Shown here: one piece after another, positions 41,826 through 50,830 of the stretch
How the letters are laid out: every line of letters starts with the position of its first letter
Position numbering within the stretch: the stretch's first letter is position 1
Origin: an uncultured Clostridia bacterium
Lineage (GTDB): Bacteria > Bacillota > Clostridia > Oscillospirales > Oscillospiraceae
Length of the DNA stretch: 54,631 nt
Assembly: GCA_947649615.1 (NCBI GenBank)
Contig: CANSSG010000021.1
Location: 1-54,631, forward strand
Direction of reading: 5' to 3'
Notes under the pieces: model-generated
What the model was told of the DNA's origin: nothing
Seen by the model: only the letters and a program-made list of their open reading frames with translations
The model's database searches: none
Made by a program: the position numbers and the translations under genes

Positions 41826-42188
41826 ATGCTGTTTATAGAATATCCCAAATGCACGACCTGCCAAAAAGCCCGGAAGTGGTTGGAAGCCAATGGGACGGGC
41901 TTTCAGTCCCGGCATATCAAAGAAGACGCCCCCAATGCCGCAGAGCTGAAAGCCTGGTATGTGCGTAGCGGCCTGCCGCTGAAGAAATTCTTCAACACGA
42001 GCGGCCTGAAATACAAGGAACTGGGTCTGAAAGACAAGCTGCCTGGCATGAGTGAAGATGAGCAGATCGCCCTGCTGGCTTCTGACGGAATGCTGGTAAA
42101 GCGCCCCATCCTGGTGGGGGAAGGTTTTGTGCTGGTGGGCTTCCGGGAAGCGGAGTGGGCTGCCGCATGCAATAAGCTTGCGGAGTGA
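41826..42188 (+). CDS. Spx/ArsC-family protein
   Basis: 120 residues with a thioredoxin-like fold and a redox CXXC at the start (YPKCTTCQKARKWLEANG), then KRPILVGEGFVLVGFREAEW (cis-Pro region). YffB/Spx/MgsR-type members act as thiol regulators of RNA polymerase or are of unknown role. Without a clear RNA-polymerase interaction motif, its function stays open. GGAGGGGGAG upstream; follows DeoR by 16 bp. Confidence 0.8.
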   Translation: MLFIEYPKCTTCQKARKWLEANGTGFQSRHIKEDAPNAAELKAWYVRSGLPLKKFFNTSGLKYKELGLKDKLPGMSEDEQIALLASDGMLVKRPILVGEGFVLVGFREAEWAAACNKLAE

Positions 42189-42224
42189 CCAACCGCCCGC
42201 GGCCAAAGTTGGACGGATGAATAA

Positions 42225-42268
42225 AAATCCCCCGCCCTGTCTCGATTTGACGGCAGGGCGGGGGATTT
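42225..42268. terminator. Bidirectional terminator
   Basis: AAATCCCCCGCCCTG / CAGGGCGGGGGATTT, 15-bp perfect stem with T-rich edges on both strands; separates the Spx-like gene from the converging kinase gene. Confidence 0.9.
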
Positions 42269-42318
42269 CTGCGCCTGGTTTCCTGCGCCTGGCAGCTTCC
42301 ATCCAGGACGCCGGAACA

Positions 42319-43551
42319 TCAGCCGGCCTGTGGAATGACCACGGTGAAGGTAATGACGCCATTCTTGTAATGATTGTGGATCTGGCCCCGGTGCCGGACG
42401 GCAATGGCTTTAGCGGTAGAAAGCCCGATCCCGTAGCCACCGGTGGCGCGGGCGCGGGAGGAATCGGCGCGGTAGAAACGGTCGAAATACCTGGGGAGCT
42501 GCGCCGCGTTTACGCCAGCGCAGGGGTTTGATGTGGTAATATATATATTCCGCCTCCGCTGGGCTACAGAAAACCGGATCACCCCTCCGGGATCGCTGTA
42601 TTTGACCGCATTGTCCAGCAATATGGAAAACAGGCGGAAGAAATTATCCTGGACGCCTTTTAGCTTGATGCCCTCGCCAATCTCCGCCGACAGCGACTTT
42701 CCATCTGCTTCGGCCAATGGCTGGAATGTGTCTGCGCTGGCCTGGGCGGCTTCGCTGACGGAAAAATACGCCATAGCGTCTTCATTGACGGTTTCTTCGG
42801 TGCGTGAGAGTTCTACCAGATTTTTTATAAGCTTATCTAACCGGACGATTTGGGAACGTGCGCTTTTTAGCCATTTGTCGTTTCCGTAGGCGTCCTCCAA
42901 CAGCCCCAGGTCTGCCGATAGGATGGCCAGGGGCGTTTTTAGTTCGTGGGATGCGTCTGTAATAAACTGCCGCTGCCGTTCCAGGTTATCTGCAAAAGGC
43001 CGTATGGCCCGCTTGGATAAGAAAAGCAGCAGGATAAAGACGGCCGCGACACACGCCAGAAATATAGCGCCCGTAACGCGCAGCATATTGTTGGAGGATT
43101 GAAGCTGGAGGAAGCAGTCTAAAACGACGATGGTGCTTCCGCCGTCCCTTTCCGGGAATACGCCGAAGCGGTAGTGGCTGACATATCCGTGCGCCGCGCC
43201 GGTTTCTATGATTTGACGGACTGTCCCGGCCACAGACTGGCGGTCCAGTGCGGCAATGTGGTCAAAGTCAGCGGATTTGATTTTATTTTGCGCGGTAAGC
43301 TTGACAATCAGGTAGCGTGTTTCAAAGGGCGTTTCCGGTGTGACCTGAAAATCGAAGCCCGCCGGGTCGGAACGGGGTCCTGGCGGGAAGAAGACCCCGC
43401 CGTTTTGATGCAGGAGGGCGATGACGCGGTCTGCCCGGCTGGTGGTAATGCAGTGGTTCCCGATGCCAATCGCCGTGCAGAGGACGACCATCGTCCCAAC
43501 CAAAGACGCCATGGCGGTCAGAATGAACTTCCGGCGCAGTGAACGGATCAT
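42319..43551 (-). CDS. Membrane sensor histidine kinase
   Basis: 410 residues. First membrane helix near residues 10-30, an extracytoplasmic sensor of about 140 residues (contains GVFFPPGPRSD, YLIVKLTAQN), second helix FLACVAAVFILLLF, a short linker, no clear HAMP, then H-box ITDASHELKTPLAI, N-box LLDNAVKYS and GYGIGLSTAKAIA. ATG 43551 overlaps the response regulator stop (ATGA). Probably phosphorylates the adjacent OmpR-type regulator. Signal unknown. Confidence 0.9.
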   Translation of the reverse strand: MIRSLRRKFILTAMASLVGTMVVLCTAIGIGNHCITTSRADRVIALLHQNGGVFFPPGPRSDPAGFDFQVTPETPFETRYLIVKLTAQNKIKSADFDHIAALDRQSVAGTVRQIIETGAAHGYVSHYRFGVFPERDGGSTIVVLDCFLQLQSSNNMLRVTGAIFLACVAAVFILLLFLSKRAIRPFADNLERQRQFITDASHELKTPLAILSADLGLLEDAYGNDKWLKSARSQIVRLDKLIKNLVELSRTEETVNEDAMAYFSVSEAAQASADTFQPLAEADGKSLSAEIGEGIKLKGVQDNFFRLFSILLDNAVKYSDPGGVIRFSVAQRRRNIYITTSNPCAGVNAAQLPRYFDRFYRADSSRARATGGYGIGLSTAKAIAVRHRGQIHNHYKNGVITFTVVIPQAG

Positions 43552-44222
43552 AGCGTCCCCTCCAGCACGTACCCCTGCCCGCGGCGGGCTGCAATACGGA
43601 CGTTTGCGCCTGCCGCTTCCAGCTTCCGCCGTAGGTAGGAGATGTAGGCCCAGACTACGTTGATCTCCGCGTCGCTGTCGTACCCCCAGATTTGCGCCAT
43701 GAACTGCTCCGTGGAGATTGGCCGCCCTGCGTGCCGCATGAGCAGTTCCAGCATTTGGTATTCCCGATTGCCCAGCCGGACGCAGGTAGAGCCGCATTTC
43801 AGTTCAAACGTGGAGCAGTCCAGCGCCACGTTTCCGGCAGTGAGGACTGTCGGCGTGTACCCGCCGCCCCTGCGGGTCAGGGCGCGGACCCTGGCGGTAA
43901 ACTCCCGGTTGTCAAAGGGCTTGGGCAGGTAGTCGTCCGCTCCGCTGTCAAGCCCGGCTACACGGTCTTCGATTTGGCTTTTTGCCGTCAGCAGCAGCAC
44001 CGGCGTGGCGATGTTCCTGGCCCGCATGGCCTGCAAAACCTGGATGCCGTCCAGCTTGGGCATCATGACGTCCAGGATAATGCAGTCATAATTGCCCGCA
44101 AGGCCATAATCCAGCGCATCCTGCCCGTTGTAGACCACGTCGGCGGAATAATGCTCCCGCCTGAGCAAGGCTTCCAGGGCCAGCGTCATCTCCAGTTCGT
44201 CATCAGCAATTAAAATCCGCAT
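43548..44222 (-). CDS. OmpR/PhoB-type response regulator
   Basis: 224 residues. Receiver: ILIADDELE (acidic pocket), ILDVMMPKLDG (phospho-Asp), LLLTAKS (Lys); then a winged-helix DNA-binding domain (LGNREYQMLELLMRH, WGYDSDAEINVVWAYISYLRRKL). AGGAGGAAGATACT precedes ATG 44222. A direct-repeat box of OmpR type is found before the divergent VTC operon, the likely target. Confidence 0.92.
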   Translation of the reverse strand: MRILIADDELEMTLALEALLRREHYSADVVYNGQDALDYGLAGNYDCIILDVMMPKLDGIQVLQAMRARNIATPVLLLTAKSQIEDRVAGLDSGADDYLPKPFDNREFTARVRALTRRGGGYTPTVLTAGNVALDCSTFELKCGSTCVRLGNREYQMLELLMRHAGRPISTEQFMAQIWGYDSDAEINVVWAYISYLRRKLEAAGANVRIAARRGQGYVLEGTL

Positions 44223-44257
44223 AGTATCTTCCTCCTTGGCATGCTTCCGCCGAAGCC

Positions 44258-44287
44258 GTATAGGCAGCGCAGCAGCGCTGCCTATAC
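44258..44287. repeat. 30-nt perfect palindrome in the two-component leader
   Basis: GTATAGGCAGCGC-AGCA-GCGCTGCCTATAC, 13-bp perfect arms, 36-65 bp before the response-regulator start. A minus-strand promoter (TTGCTT-17 bp-TAAAGT, about 44287-44315) would place the stem at the 5' end of the transcript. Could be an operator or a 5' stabilising hairpin. Confidence 0.6.
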
Positions 44288-44361
44288 TTTATGGATGCAG
44301 GCAGGAAAAAGCAAGAGCAAAATTATGAACAATTATAAAAGTTTTTCCGCCGGTGCGTTTC

Positions 44362-44394
44362 TTTTAACTTGGTTTTAAGTTCCCGATTTATAAT
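44362..44394 (+). promoter_or_regulatory. Response-regulator box and -10 of the VTC operon
   Basis: Two half-sites TTTTAACTTGG (44362-44372) and TTTTAAGTTCC (44373-44383) in 11-bp register, then TATAAT at 44389-44394. The box covers the place of a -35 and no good -35 exists, the usual layout for activation by an OmpR-family regulator bound as a tandem dimer. Confidence 0.7.
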
Positions 44395-44428
44395 AGCCCC
44401 GTTCTGACAGGAAGGAGGCTTAAGCGGC

Positions 44429-45097
44429 ATGGATTTTCGGCACGAGTGGAAGCATGAGATTTCATACCTGGATATGCTGGCGCTGCGGCAGCGGCTGCGG
44501 GCCGTTGCGCAGACAGACCGGAATGCAGCCGGCGGAAAATATCTGATTCGCAGCTTATACTTTGACACCCCCTCGGATAAGGCGCTGCACGATAAGCTGA
44601 ACGGCGTCAGCCGCCGGGAAAAGTTCCGGATTCGCTATTACAACGGAGACACCGGCGTCATTTACCTGGAAAAAAAGAGCAAGGTGGGCGGACTGGGGAG
44701 CAAGCAGCGCGCTTTGCTTTCTGCCCAGGAGGCGTCTGCGATTCTGCAAGGCGGCCTGACGTGGATGCTGGACAGCGGCAGGCCGCTGGTGCAGGAGCTT
44801 TATAGCAAAATGCGGACGGAGCTGCTCCGGCCGCGGACAATCGTGGACTATACGCGGGAGCCGTATGTATATCCAGCCGGGAACGTCCGGGTCACGCTGG
44901 ACTACAATATTCGCACCAGCCTGCATTGCGCAGACTTTTTGCAGCCAGGCGTGACGGTTCCCGCAGGAGACGCCCCCATGATTCTGGAAGTCAAGTGGGA
45001 CGCCTTTCTGCCCTCCGTCATTCGCGATGCAGTCCAGTTGGAGGGACGGCGGGCCACATCCTTCTCCAAATACGCCCAATGCCGGATTTACGGCTGA
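44429..45097 (+). CDS. VTC-domain protein (polyphosphate-polymerase fold)
   Basis: 222 residues. Key VTC-domain stretches: FRHEWKHEIS, SLYFDTPSDKALHDK, REKFRIRYYN, YLEKKSKVGG, and MILEVKWDAFLP, with the basic and acidic residues lining the tunnel. In yeast Vtc4 this domain makes polyphosphate from ATP; bacterial versions are little studied. First gene of an operon with DUF4956 and CotH proteins, controlled by the divergent two-component system. GGAAGGAGG upstream. Confidence 0.85.
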   Translation: MDFRHEWKHEISYLDMLALRQRLRAVAQTDRNAAGGKYLIRSLYFDTPSDKALHDKLNGVSRREKFRIRYYNGDTGVIYLEKKSKVGGLGSKQRALLSAQEASAILQGGLTWMLDSGRPLVQELYSKMRTELLRPRTIVDYTREPYVYPAGNVRVTLDYNIRTSLHCADFLQPGVTVPAGDAPMILEVKWDAFLPSVIRDAVQLEGRRATSFSKYAQCRIYG

Positions 45098-45122
45098 ACA
45101 AAAATCAAAAGGAGTAATTTCA

Positions 45123-45794
45123 ATGACCTTCAATGACATTTTCAAATCCAGTTTCCTGGAAAACATCAGCAGCGTCAGCATTTTTGACATGATGCTGGCC
45201 CTTGCGCTGGCCTTTGGCCTTGGGCTGTTTATTTTCTTCGTTTACAAAAAGACCTATCAGGGCGTGATGTATTCTTCCGGCTTTGGGGTGACCCTGATTG
45301 CCCTGGTCATGATAACCACGGTCGTCATTCTGGCGGTTACCAGCAATGTAGTGCTGTCCCTCGGCATGGTGGGCGCACTGTCCATCGTCCGTTTCCGCAC
45401 CGCCATCAAGGAGCCGCTGGACATTGCCTTTCTTTTCTGGGCCATTGCCGAGGGCATTGTGCTGGCGGCGGGGATGATTCCGCTGGCTGTGATCGGCGGC
45501 GTTGTCATCGGCTTGCTTTTACTGGTCTTTGTCAACAAAAAAAGTGCGTATAATCCGTATATAGCCGTTCTGCAATGCAACGGCCATGAAGCGGAACAGC
45601 AGGCGGTGCAATATCTTGAAGCCCAAACCCGGCGCTGTGTAGTAAAGAGCAAGTCGGCGCAGAAGGGGGTGGTTGAACTGAACCTGGAAGTTCGTCTCAA
45701 AGACGGCAATACAGATTTCATCAATACGCTTTCCGAGATAAAAGGGGTGCGCAGCGCAGTGCTGGTAAGCTATGACGGCGGCTGCATGGGCTAA
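45123..45794 (+). CDS. DUF4956 membrane protein
   Basis: 223 residues: a first helix near residue 25, three more helices between 55 and 135 including LSLGMVGALSIVRFRTAIKEP, a conserved block of the family, and a cytoplasmic C-terminal domain with beta-strand character (VVELNLEVRLKDGN). Function unknown. Commonly accompanies VTC and CotH genes. ATG 45123 follows AAAGGAG. Confidence 0.85.
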   Translation: MTFNDIFKSSFLENISSVSIFDMMLALALAFGLGLFIFFVYKKTYQGVMYSSGFGVTLIALVMITTVVILAVTSNVVLSLGMVGALSIVRFRTAIKEPLDIAFLFWAIAEGIVLAAGMIPLAVIGGVVIGLLLLVFVNKKSAYNPYIAVLQCNGHEAEQQAVQYLEAQTRRCVVKSKSAQKGVVELNLEVRLKDGNTDFINTLSEIKGVRSAVLVSYDGGCMG

Positions 45795-45806
45795 GGGGGA
45801 GGCATC

Positions 45807-47591
45807 ATGTCAACGCGCAAGTATATAGACCGCGTCTGCATTGCCGCCGTTGTCCTGTCGCTGCTCCTGACGCTGCTTTTTATGAATGGCGAAGCCCTGG
45901 GCCTGCAAGCTGCCGGCAAGGAGGCTGGGTATGAAAACCGGCTGTTCGATTCTTCCAGGGTGCATACCATCGAAATCGTGATGGACGATTGGGACGCTTT
46001 TATCGAAACCTGCCAGAACGAGGAATACAGCCCTTGCAGCGTGGTCATTGACGGCGAGCATTATAAAAACGTGGGGATACGCGCAAAAGGGAACACGTCC
46101 CTCACCTCCGTTGCCGCCATGGGGAGTAGCCGGTATAGCTTTAAAATCGAGTTTGACCAGTATGACAGCACGAAAAGCTACCATGGGCTGGATAAAATCA
46201 GTCTCAATAATCTGATCCAGGACAATACCATGATGAAGGACTATTTGACCTATCAGATGATGAACGCGTTTGGTGTGCCAAGTTCCCTGAGCAGCTTTGC
46301 ATATATCACGGTAAACGGCGAGGATTGGGGGCTGTATCTGGCGGTAGAAGCCGTCGAGGAGGCCTTCCTACAGCGCAGCTATGGCAGCGATTACGGCGAA
46401 CTCTATAAACCGGACAGCATGAGTTTTGGCGGCGGGCGCGGCAATGGCCGGGATTTTGATATAAACGGCCTTGCGATTCCACCAGGCCAGGAGGGCGGAG
46501 ATATGCCTGCCCGCCCGGCCCAGACGCCGGACTTAGACAATTTTGACCCGTCCTCCATGTTTAGGGGCGGCGGCAGGGGGGAGATGGGCGGTTCGTCCGA
46601 TGTGAAATTGCAGTACATTGACGATGACCCGGCCAGCTACCCCAACATTTTCGATAACGCGAAAACGGACGTCTCCGACAGCGGCCGGGAGCGGCTGATA
46701 AACTCTCTGGAAGCTCTTTCCAGCTATACGGATTTGGACGGGGTTTTGAATATAGAGACGGTGCTCCGTTATTTTGCCGTCCACAACTTTGTTGTCAATG
46801 GGGACAGTTACACGGGGGATATGGTTCACAACTACTATCTGTACGAAGAAGACGGCAGGCTCTCCATGATTCCGTGGGACTATAACCTGGCGTTTGGAAC
46901 CTTCACCGGCGGCGCGGCGGTTTCGGCAGTCAATGCTGCCATTGATGATGTACTCTCTGACCGGCCTATGCAGGCGTGGATTTTTTCTGATGAGGCCTAT
47001 ACGCGGCGGTATCATGCGCTATATGCCGAGTTTCTCAATACGATAGATATAGAAAAAATAATAGATGATGCCTATGTGCTGATTGCAGGCTATGTGGAGG
47101 AGGACCCTACAAAATTCTGCACCTATGAGGAATTTGAGACCGGTGTGCAGACAATGCGGGCTTTCTGCACCCTGCGGCGGGAGAGCGTCCAAGGACAATT
47201 GGCCGGAACGATTCCCTCAACCAGCGAACAGCAGGCGGCGGAGCAGGACGCCTTAGTCAACGCGGACCATCTGAACTTGTCCGATATGGGGACTATGAGC
47301 AATGGCGGCATAGGCGGAGGGCCGGGTGGATTTGAGACGCCTGGCGGCAGGGACGGCCAGGCGCACCCTCCGGCGGAAGATGAAGCTGGCGGGGCATCTG
47401 ACGCAGTGGATGCCGCTCCATCGGGGCCGGACGCGCAGAAGGAGTTTCCCTTCAAGGAACAGGGCGGCCTGGCCTTTTCGCCCGATGGGCAGCCGGACGC
47501 GGAAACCCGGCAGCCAGCGGTGCTGTTGCTGGGAGTGTCCGTGGCGGTGCTGCTGGCGGGGATTTTGATTGCCGGCAGGTTTAGGAGGTGA
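45807..47591 (+). CDS. CotH-kinase-family membrane protein
   Basis: 594 residues. N-terminal membrane anchor, then a CotH domain: VGIRAKGNTSL, YSFKIEFDQYD (candidate ATP-binding Lys), MMKDYLTYQMMNAFG, GLYLAVEAVEE, and SMIPWDYNLAFGTF (candidate metal-binding Asp). A Gly/Pro-rich insert (residues ~205-270) and a C-terminal Gly/Ala-rich stretch end in a last helix and RFRR. CotH of Bacillus phosphorylates spore coat protein CotB; this anchored form faces the outside. Partners VTC and DUF4956 suggest a surface phosphate-related system. AGGGGGAGGC precedes ATG. Confidence 0.88.
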   Translation: MSTRKYIDRVCIAAVVLSLLLTLLFMNGEALGLQAAGKEAGYENRLFDSSRVHTIEIVMDDWDAFIETCQNEEYSPCSVVIDGEHYKNVGIRAKGNTSLTSVAAMGSSRYSFKIEFDQYDSTKSYHGLDKISLNNLIQDNTMMKDYLTYQMMNAFGVPSSLSSFAYITVNGEDWGLYLAVEAVEEAFLQRSYGSDYGELYKPDSMSFGGGRGNGRDFDINGLAIPPGQEGGDMPARPAQTPDLDNFDPSSMFRGGGRGEMGGSSDVKLQYIDDDPASYPNIFDNAKTDVSDSGRERLINSLEALSSYTDLDGVLNIETVLRYFAVHNFVVNGDSYTGDMVHNYYLYEEDGRLSMIPWDYNLAFGTFTGGAAVSAVNAAIDDVLSDRPMQAWIFSDEAYTRRYHALYAEFLNTIDIEKIIDDAYVLIAGYVEEDPTKFCTYEEFETGVQTMRAFCTLRRESVQGQLAGTIPSTSEQQAAEQDALVNADHLNLSDMGTMSNGGIGGGPGGFETPGGRDGQAHPPAEDEAGGASDAVDAAPSGPDAQKEFPFKEQGGLAFSPDGQPDAETRQPAVLLLGVSVAVLLAGILIAGRFRR

Positions 47592-47609
47592 AGAGGAGGG
47601 GGGACAGCC

Positions 47610-47652
47610 GCGCCCCCTCGCCCCAAGGCAAAGCCCTGGGACAAGGGGGCGC
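47610..47652. terminator. Hairpin between CotH and the solute-binding pseudogene
   Basis: GCGCCCCCT / AGGGGGCGC, 9-bp stem with a 25-nt loop; it separates converging genes. No strong T-run. Confidence 0.5.
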
Positions 47653-47656
47653 GCCA

Positions 47657-48976
47657 TCACCTCATCTCACTGACATACAGCCCCACGCGGCTGTCCAGCA
47701 TCCGCACGGTATCCTCCATGGTTCTGTCCCCGGCGAAGTACGGCCCAAGGCATTCCCAAACGATATTCGCCAGCTCATCGTCCGGCCAGTAAATCTGGGT
47801 GGTATTTTGGACGACTTCGTCGAAGCGGGTGATGTATTCTGGGTCTTCAATGGGTCCAAGCTGAACATCATCAGGATAATAAACACCGCTGGGACCGTAC
47901 GTATATATGTGAGGATTGTGCAAATCGGCTTCATTTCCAGCATGGTAGTTTTTCAGATTAATTGGAATATTCATTAACACATATTGGTGTTTATACGTCA
48001 CTTCTTCGGGTGTATACACTTGAGTAAGTATAGGCCGCATAAATTCCCATGCGGCCTCCTTATTCTGACAGTTCGCGGACATAGACAATATGTCTCCGTG
48101 GAGGGTGAACATGCTGCCTAAGCTACCGTCCACTGTTGGATAACCGATGTAAATAGAACGGTCCATAAAAAAAGTGTCATTTCTAGGTATATCAGGCACC
48201 ATAGATACATAGGCAATTTCCAACATCTGCTCTCCTTCCAGCATTTGCCGGGCGCATTCTTCATATCTTTGCTGGCGGGTCAGAGATGTTTCAAACTTTT
48301 CAGGAAAGGTTTCCAAAAATGCCACTAGTTCATAAAATTTCTCACAGCCAAAGGAGGTTTCGCCAGTATTCCAGTCTACAAACTGGTCAAGCTGAGCAGA
48401 GAGCAACCTAAAAAACGCGTCGCTTCTGGTATTATTATAACGCAGAATAGTAGATTCCGGCGGCATAGAGGAATAGGTTGCCAGAAGTTCATCCAGCGTC
48501 CAGCCAGACCTATTGCCTACGATGTGTTCTGCCCCCATCAAAGTAGTAATAGCCACCTCGCCAAAGAGCAAATAAAGACCACCGCTAGTCTCAGAGGCTT
48601 TCAGCGGCGGTAGAAGGACTCCATCCAACCCTAAATCTGGGTCGTTTTCAATATAAGGCCAAAGATTTTCCAAGTATCCTTTTTGTGCCATCTGGCGGTA
48701 GGGCATCCAGTAATTATCTGTTTGATGGTCTTTGTAATGATAAAAATTATACTGAACATCGGAACCCCTTCGGTCGGCAACTCGACCGCCAAGTCGGTAC
48801 ATTTCCATGATGTCAGGAACCCAGCCTAATGCCAATTCTGTCAGAAGCCGTTCTACCCCGTTTTCATCAGAATAGTCCCGTATTTCGATTTTAACATCAG
48901 CAAGACCCGGTTCTGGCTCACGCCCCAGCTTTTGCAGGCCCATTCCTCTTACAATATATATTACGGCGAACGGCAC
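47657..48976 (-). pseudogene. Extracellular solute-binding protein, N-terminally truncated
   Basis: 439 codons, no signal peptide or lipobox. The body resembles family-1 sugar-binding lipoproteins (YWMPYRQMAQKGYLENLWPYIE, SGWTLDELLATYSSMP, ILSMSANCQNKEAAWEFMRPIL). The N-terminus (MPFAVIYIVRG) lacks the usual head, and upstream DNA belongs to a decayed IS110 element, so the first part has been removed. GC content falls in the middle and 5' part compared with flanking genes. Probably not functional. Confidence 0.7.
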
Positions 48977-48979
48977 GGC

Positions 48980-49227
48980 AGCCAGCCGTGTCTTTTGTCA
49001 CCTCAAAGCTGAAGTTGTAGAATGGGGGAGTAAATGGCCTGACGCCCCATTCCTTGGGCTAATAGGCCCGCATGGGAGTCCGTCAGCCGTCTCCCTCATT
49101 TGCAGTATTCGATTTGCGCAGGTAGAACCATTGAACGATTCGGTGCGTTCGCGTCAGCCAGGAGATTGGACAAGCGGCGAGAAACAGAGACGGCAGCCGC
49201 CATATCCAATCATACAGGAGGAGACAA
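48980..49227 (+). other. Noncoding left end of the IS110 element, candidate bridge-RNA region
   Basis: No gene is visible. IS110-group elements encode a guide (bridge) RNA upstream of the recombinase. Local stems exist, e.g. GGCACGGC-agcca-GCCGTGTC near 48972-48992, but target- and donor-binding loops were not identified. Inference from family and position only. AGGAGGAG precedes the recombinase ATG. Confidence 0.35.
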
Positions 49228-50193
49228 ATGAACGCAGTAGGAATCGACATATCGAAAGGGAACAGCATGATGGCAGCCCTGCGGCCAATGGGTGAAGTCG
49301 TTCTCAAACCAAGGGAATATACTAATGATGAGGTGGGCCTGGAGCGGATGGCGCTGGATATTCTTGCACTGGGGGAAGATACCCGTGTGGTCATGGAGAC
49401 CACGGGCCGGTATCATGAGCCAGTGGCGGCGCTGCATGAGTACGGCATCCGCGTCACAGTAATGAATCCGCTGTTCATCAAGCAAAGCGGCGGCAGCTCC
49501 ATCCGTAAGGTCAAAACCGGCAAGGCGGATGCAAGGAAGATCGCTAAATACGCTCTTGATAACTGGGTGGATCTGCGGGAGTATACCCCTATGGAAGCAA
49601 ATCGAGAACAACTGAAGCTGTATTCCCCGCCAGTATACTCTCTACATGAAGAATGCTGTGGCACTGCAAAATAATCTCATTTCTCTCACCGGCAAAGTCT
49701 TTCCAGGCGTGAACGAGCTGTTCTCCAGCCCGGATCGTGCTGACGGCAGCCCAAAATGGGTGGATTTCGTCATAACATCTTGGCACTGCGAGTGTATCAA
49801 TCTGGTCAGCGAGACCGCTTTTACTGAGCGCTACTGCAAGTGGTGCAATGAGATTGGCGATGTCCGCCGTTTTCCACGCCGCAGCTCCATCGTGAGCTTC
49901 GCAGGCGTCGACCCGGCGATGGATGAGTCCGGAAAGCACATTTCCAAAAGCAATCCCACCACCAAGCGTGGTTCGCCCCATCTGCGTAAGACACTCTACC
50001 AGGTCATCTGCACCTATCTGAGAAAAGCGCCTGCTGACCAGCTGGTGTATCAGTTCTTGGATAAAAGCGGGCCGAGGGCAAGCCATATTTTGTCTACATG
50101 ACCGCCGCTCAGAACAAATTCCTGCGCATCTACTGCGCCAGGGTCAAGGAGTGTCTCAACGCCGCTGATTCCAAGGTTTCCGTACATCCGTAA
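49228..50193 (+). pseudogene. IS110-family recombinase, frameshifted with internal deletion
   Basis: The N-terminal part has the RuvC-like start AVGIDISKGNSMMAALRP, METTGRYHEPVAALHE and KTGKADARKIAKYALD, then loses frame near 49620-49650. The C-terminal part (MKNAVALQNNLISLTGKVFPG; IGDVRRFPRRSSIVSFAGVDP; TTKRGSPHLRKTLYQV) continues in another frame to about 50100 and, after one more shift, to a stop at 50193. The middle of the protein between KWCNE and IGDVRR is missing relative to intact homologues. Inactive. Confidence 0.85.
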
Positions 50194-50221
50194 CTGGCAT
50201 CGCGGAACTACATATTCTGGT

Positions 50222-50245
50222 CTGCAAAAAACTCCTATTTTGCAG
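50222..50245. terminator. Small hairpin after the IS110 remnant
   Basis: CTGCAAAA / TTTTGCAG around an 8-nt loop; could be a terminator or the element's right end. The stretch up to 50312 holds nothing else recognised. Confidence 0.35.
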
Positions 50246-50312
50246 GCTTGGTTTGTTGTACCCTTTTAGCCCCCTCGAAATTTTTCTCTATTTTTCCATT
50301 GGGGGGTGACTT

Positions 50313-50783
50313 TTATTTGCAGGGCTCTTTTGATTTTTCACCGATTCTTTCCACGTAGGCTACCACTAACAGTATTTTTCCGTACACTCTCCATAGTGCG
50401 GTGATGCACTCCGAAAATTGCCTCTGCTCATCGCTGTCGATTGCACCATCTGCCACCAGCCGCTTGATGCAGTCCACGGCGGGGCCAAGTTCGTCTCTGG
50501 CGATAATCGCCTGGAATGCCATGTCTCCGTGGGTCTGCGGTTCCTGTAGGTCTGGGAGATACTTACCCAAGGGACTGAACCGGCGCAGATAGTAGTACGC
50601 GATCAGCGGGGCATTGTATGTCTCCGCCATCTTTGCCACGGTATCGTCCGGCACCCTTGCTTGATCTCGTTCGTAGTCCGACAGCGTCTGCGGTGCTATG
50701 GCCAGCAGTTCGGCTGCTTGTTCCTGCGTCAAACCAGCAGAAACTCTGCACACTTTGTAGAGATTCTCGCAGTTGTTGCTCAT
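50313..50783 (-). CDS. XRE-family regulator 1
   Basis: 156 residues. Helix-turn-helix near the N-terminus (GLTQEQAAELLAIAPQTLSDYE, RVPDDTVAKMAETY), then a helical C-terminal region without a recognised effector motif. Typical of phage or conjugative-element regulators. Lies downstream of a frameshifted small gene on the same strand and is probably expressed from the promoter near 51,190. Confidence 0.85.
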   Translation of the reverse strand: MSNNCENLYKVCRVSAGLTQEQAAELLAIAPQTLSDYERDQARVPDDTVAKMAETYNAPLIAYYYLRRFSPLGKYLPDLQEPQTHGDMAFQAIIARDELGPAVDCIKRLVADGAIDSDEQRQFSECITALWRVYGKILLVVAYVERIGEKSKEPCK

Positions 50784-50830
50784 GGTTTTCGTCTCTTTGT
50801 TGTGGGATAATGGTTGCAGATGGCGAGGGA

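Larger units (their letters stand above)
48980..50193 (+). mobile_element. Decayed IS110-family element
   Basis: Contains a broken IS110-type recombinase and a ~250-bp noncoding region before it, as IS110-group elements have. The exact ends are not determined because the family lacks long inverted repeats. Insertion is associated with loss of the 5' end of the solute-binding gene. Confidence 0.7.
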
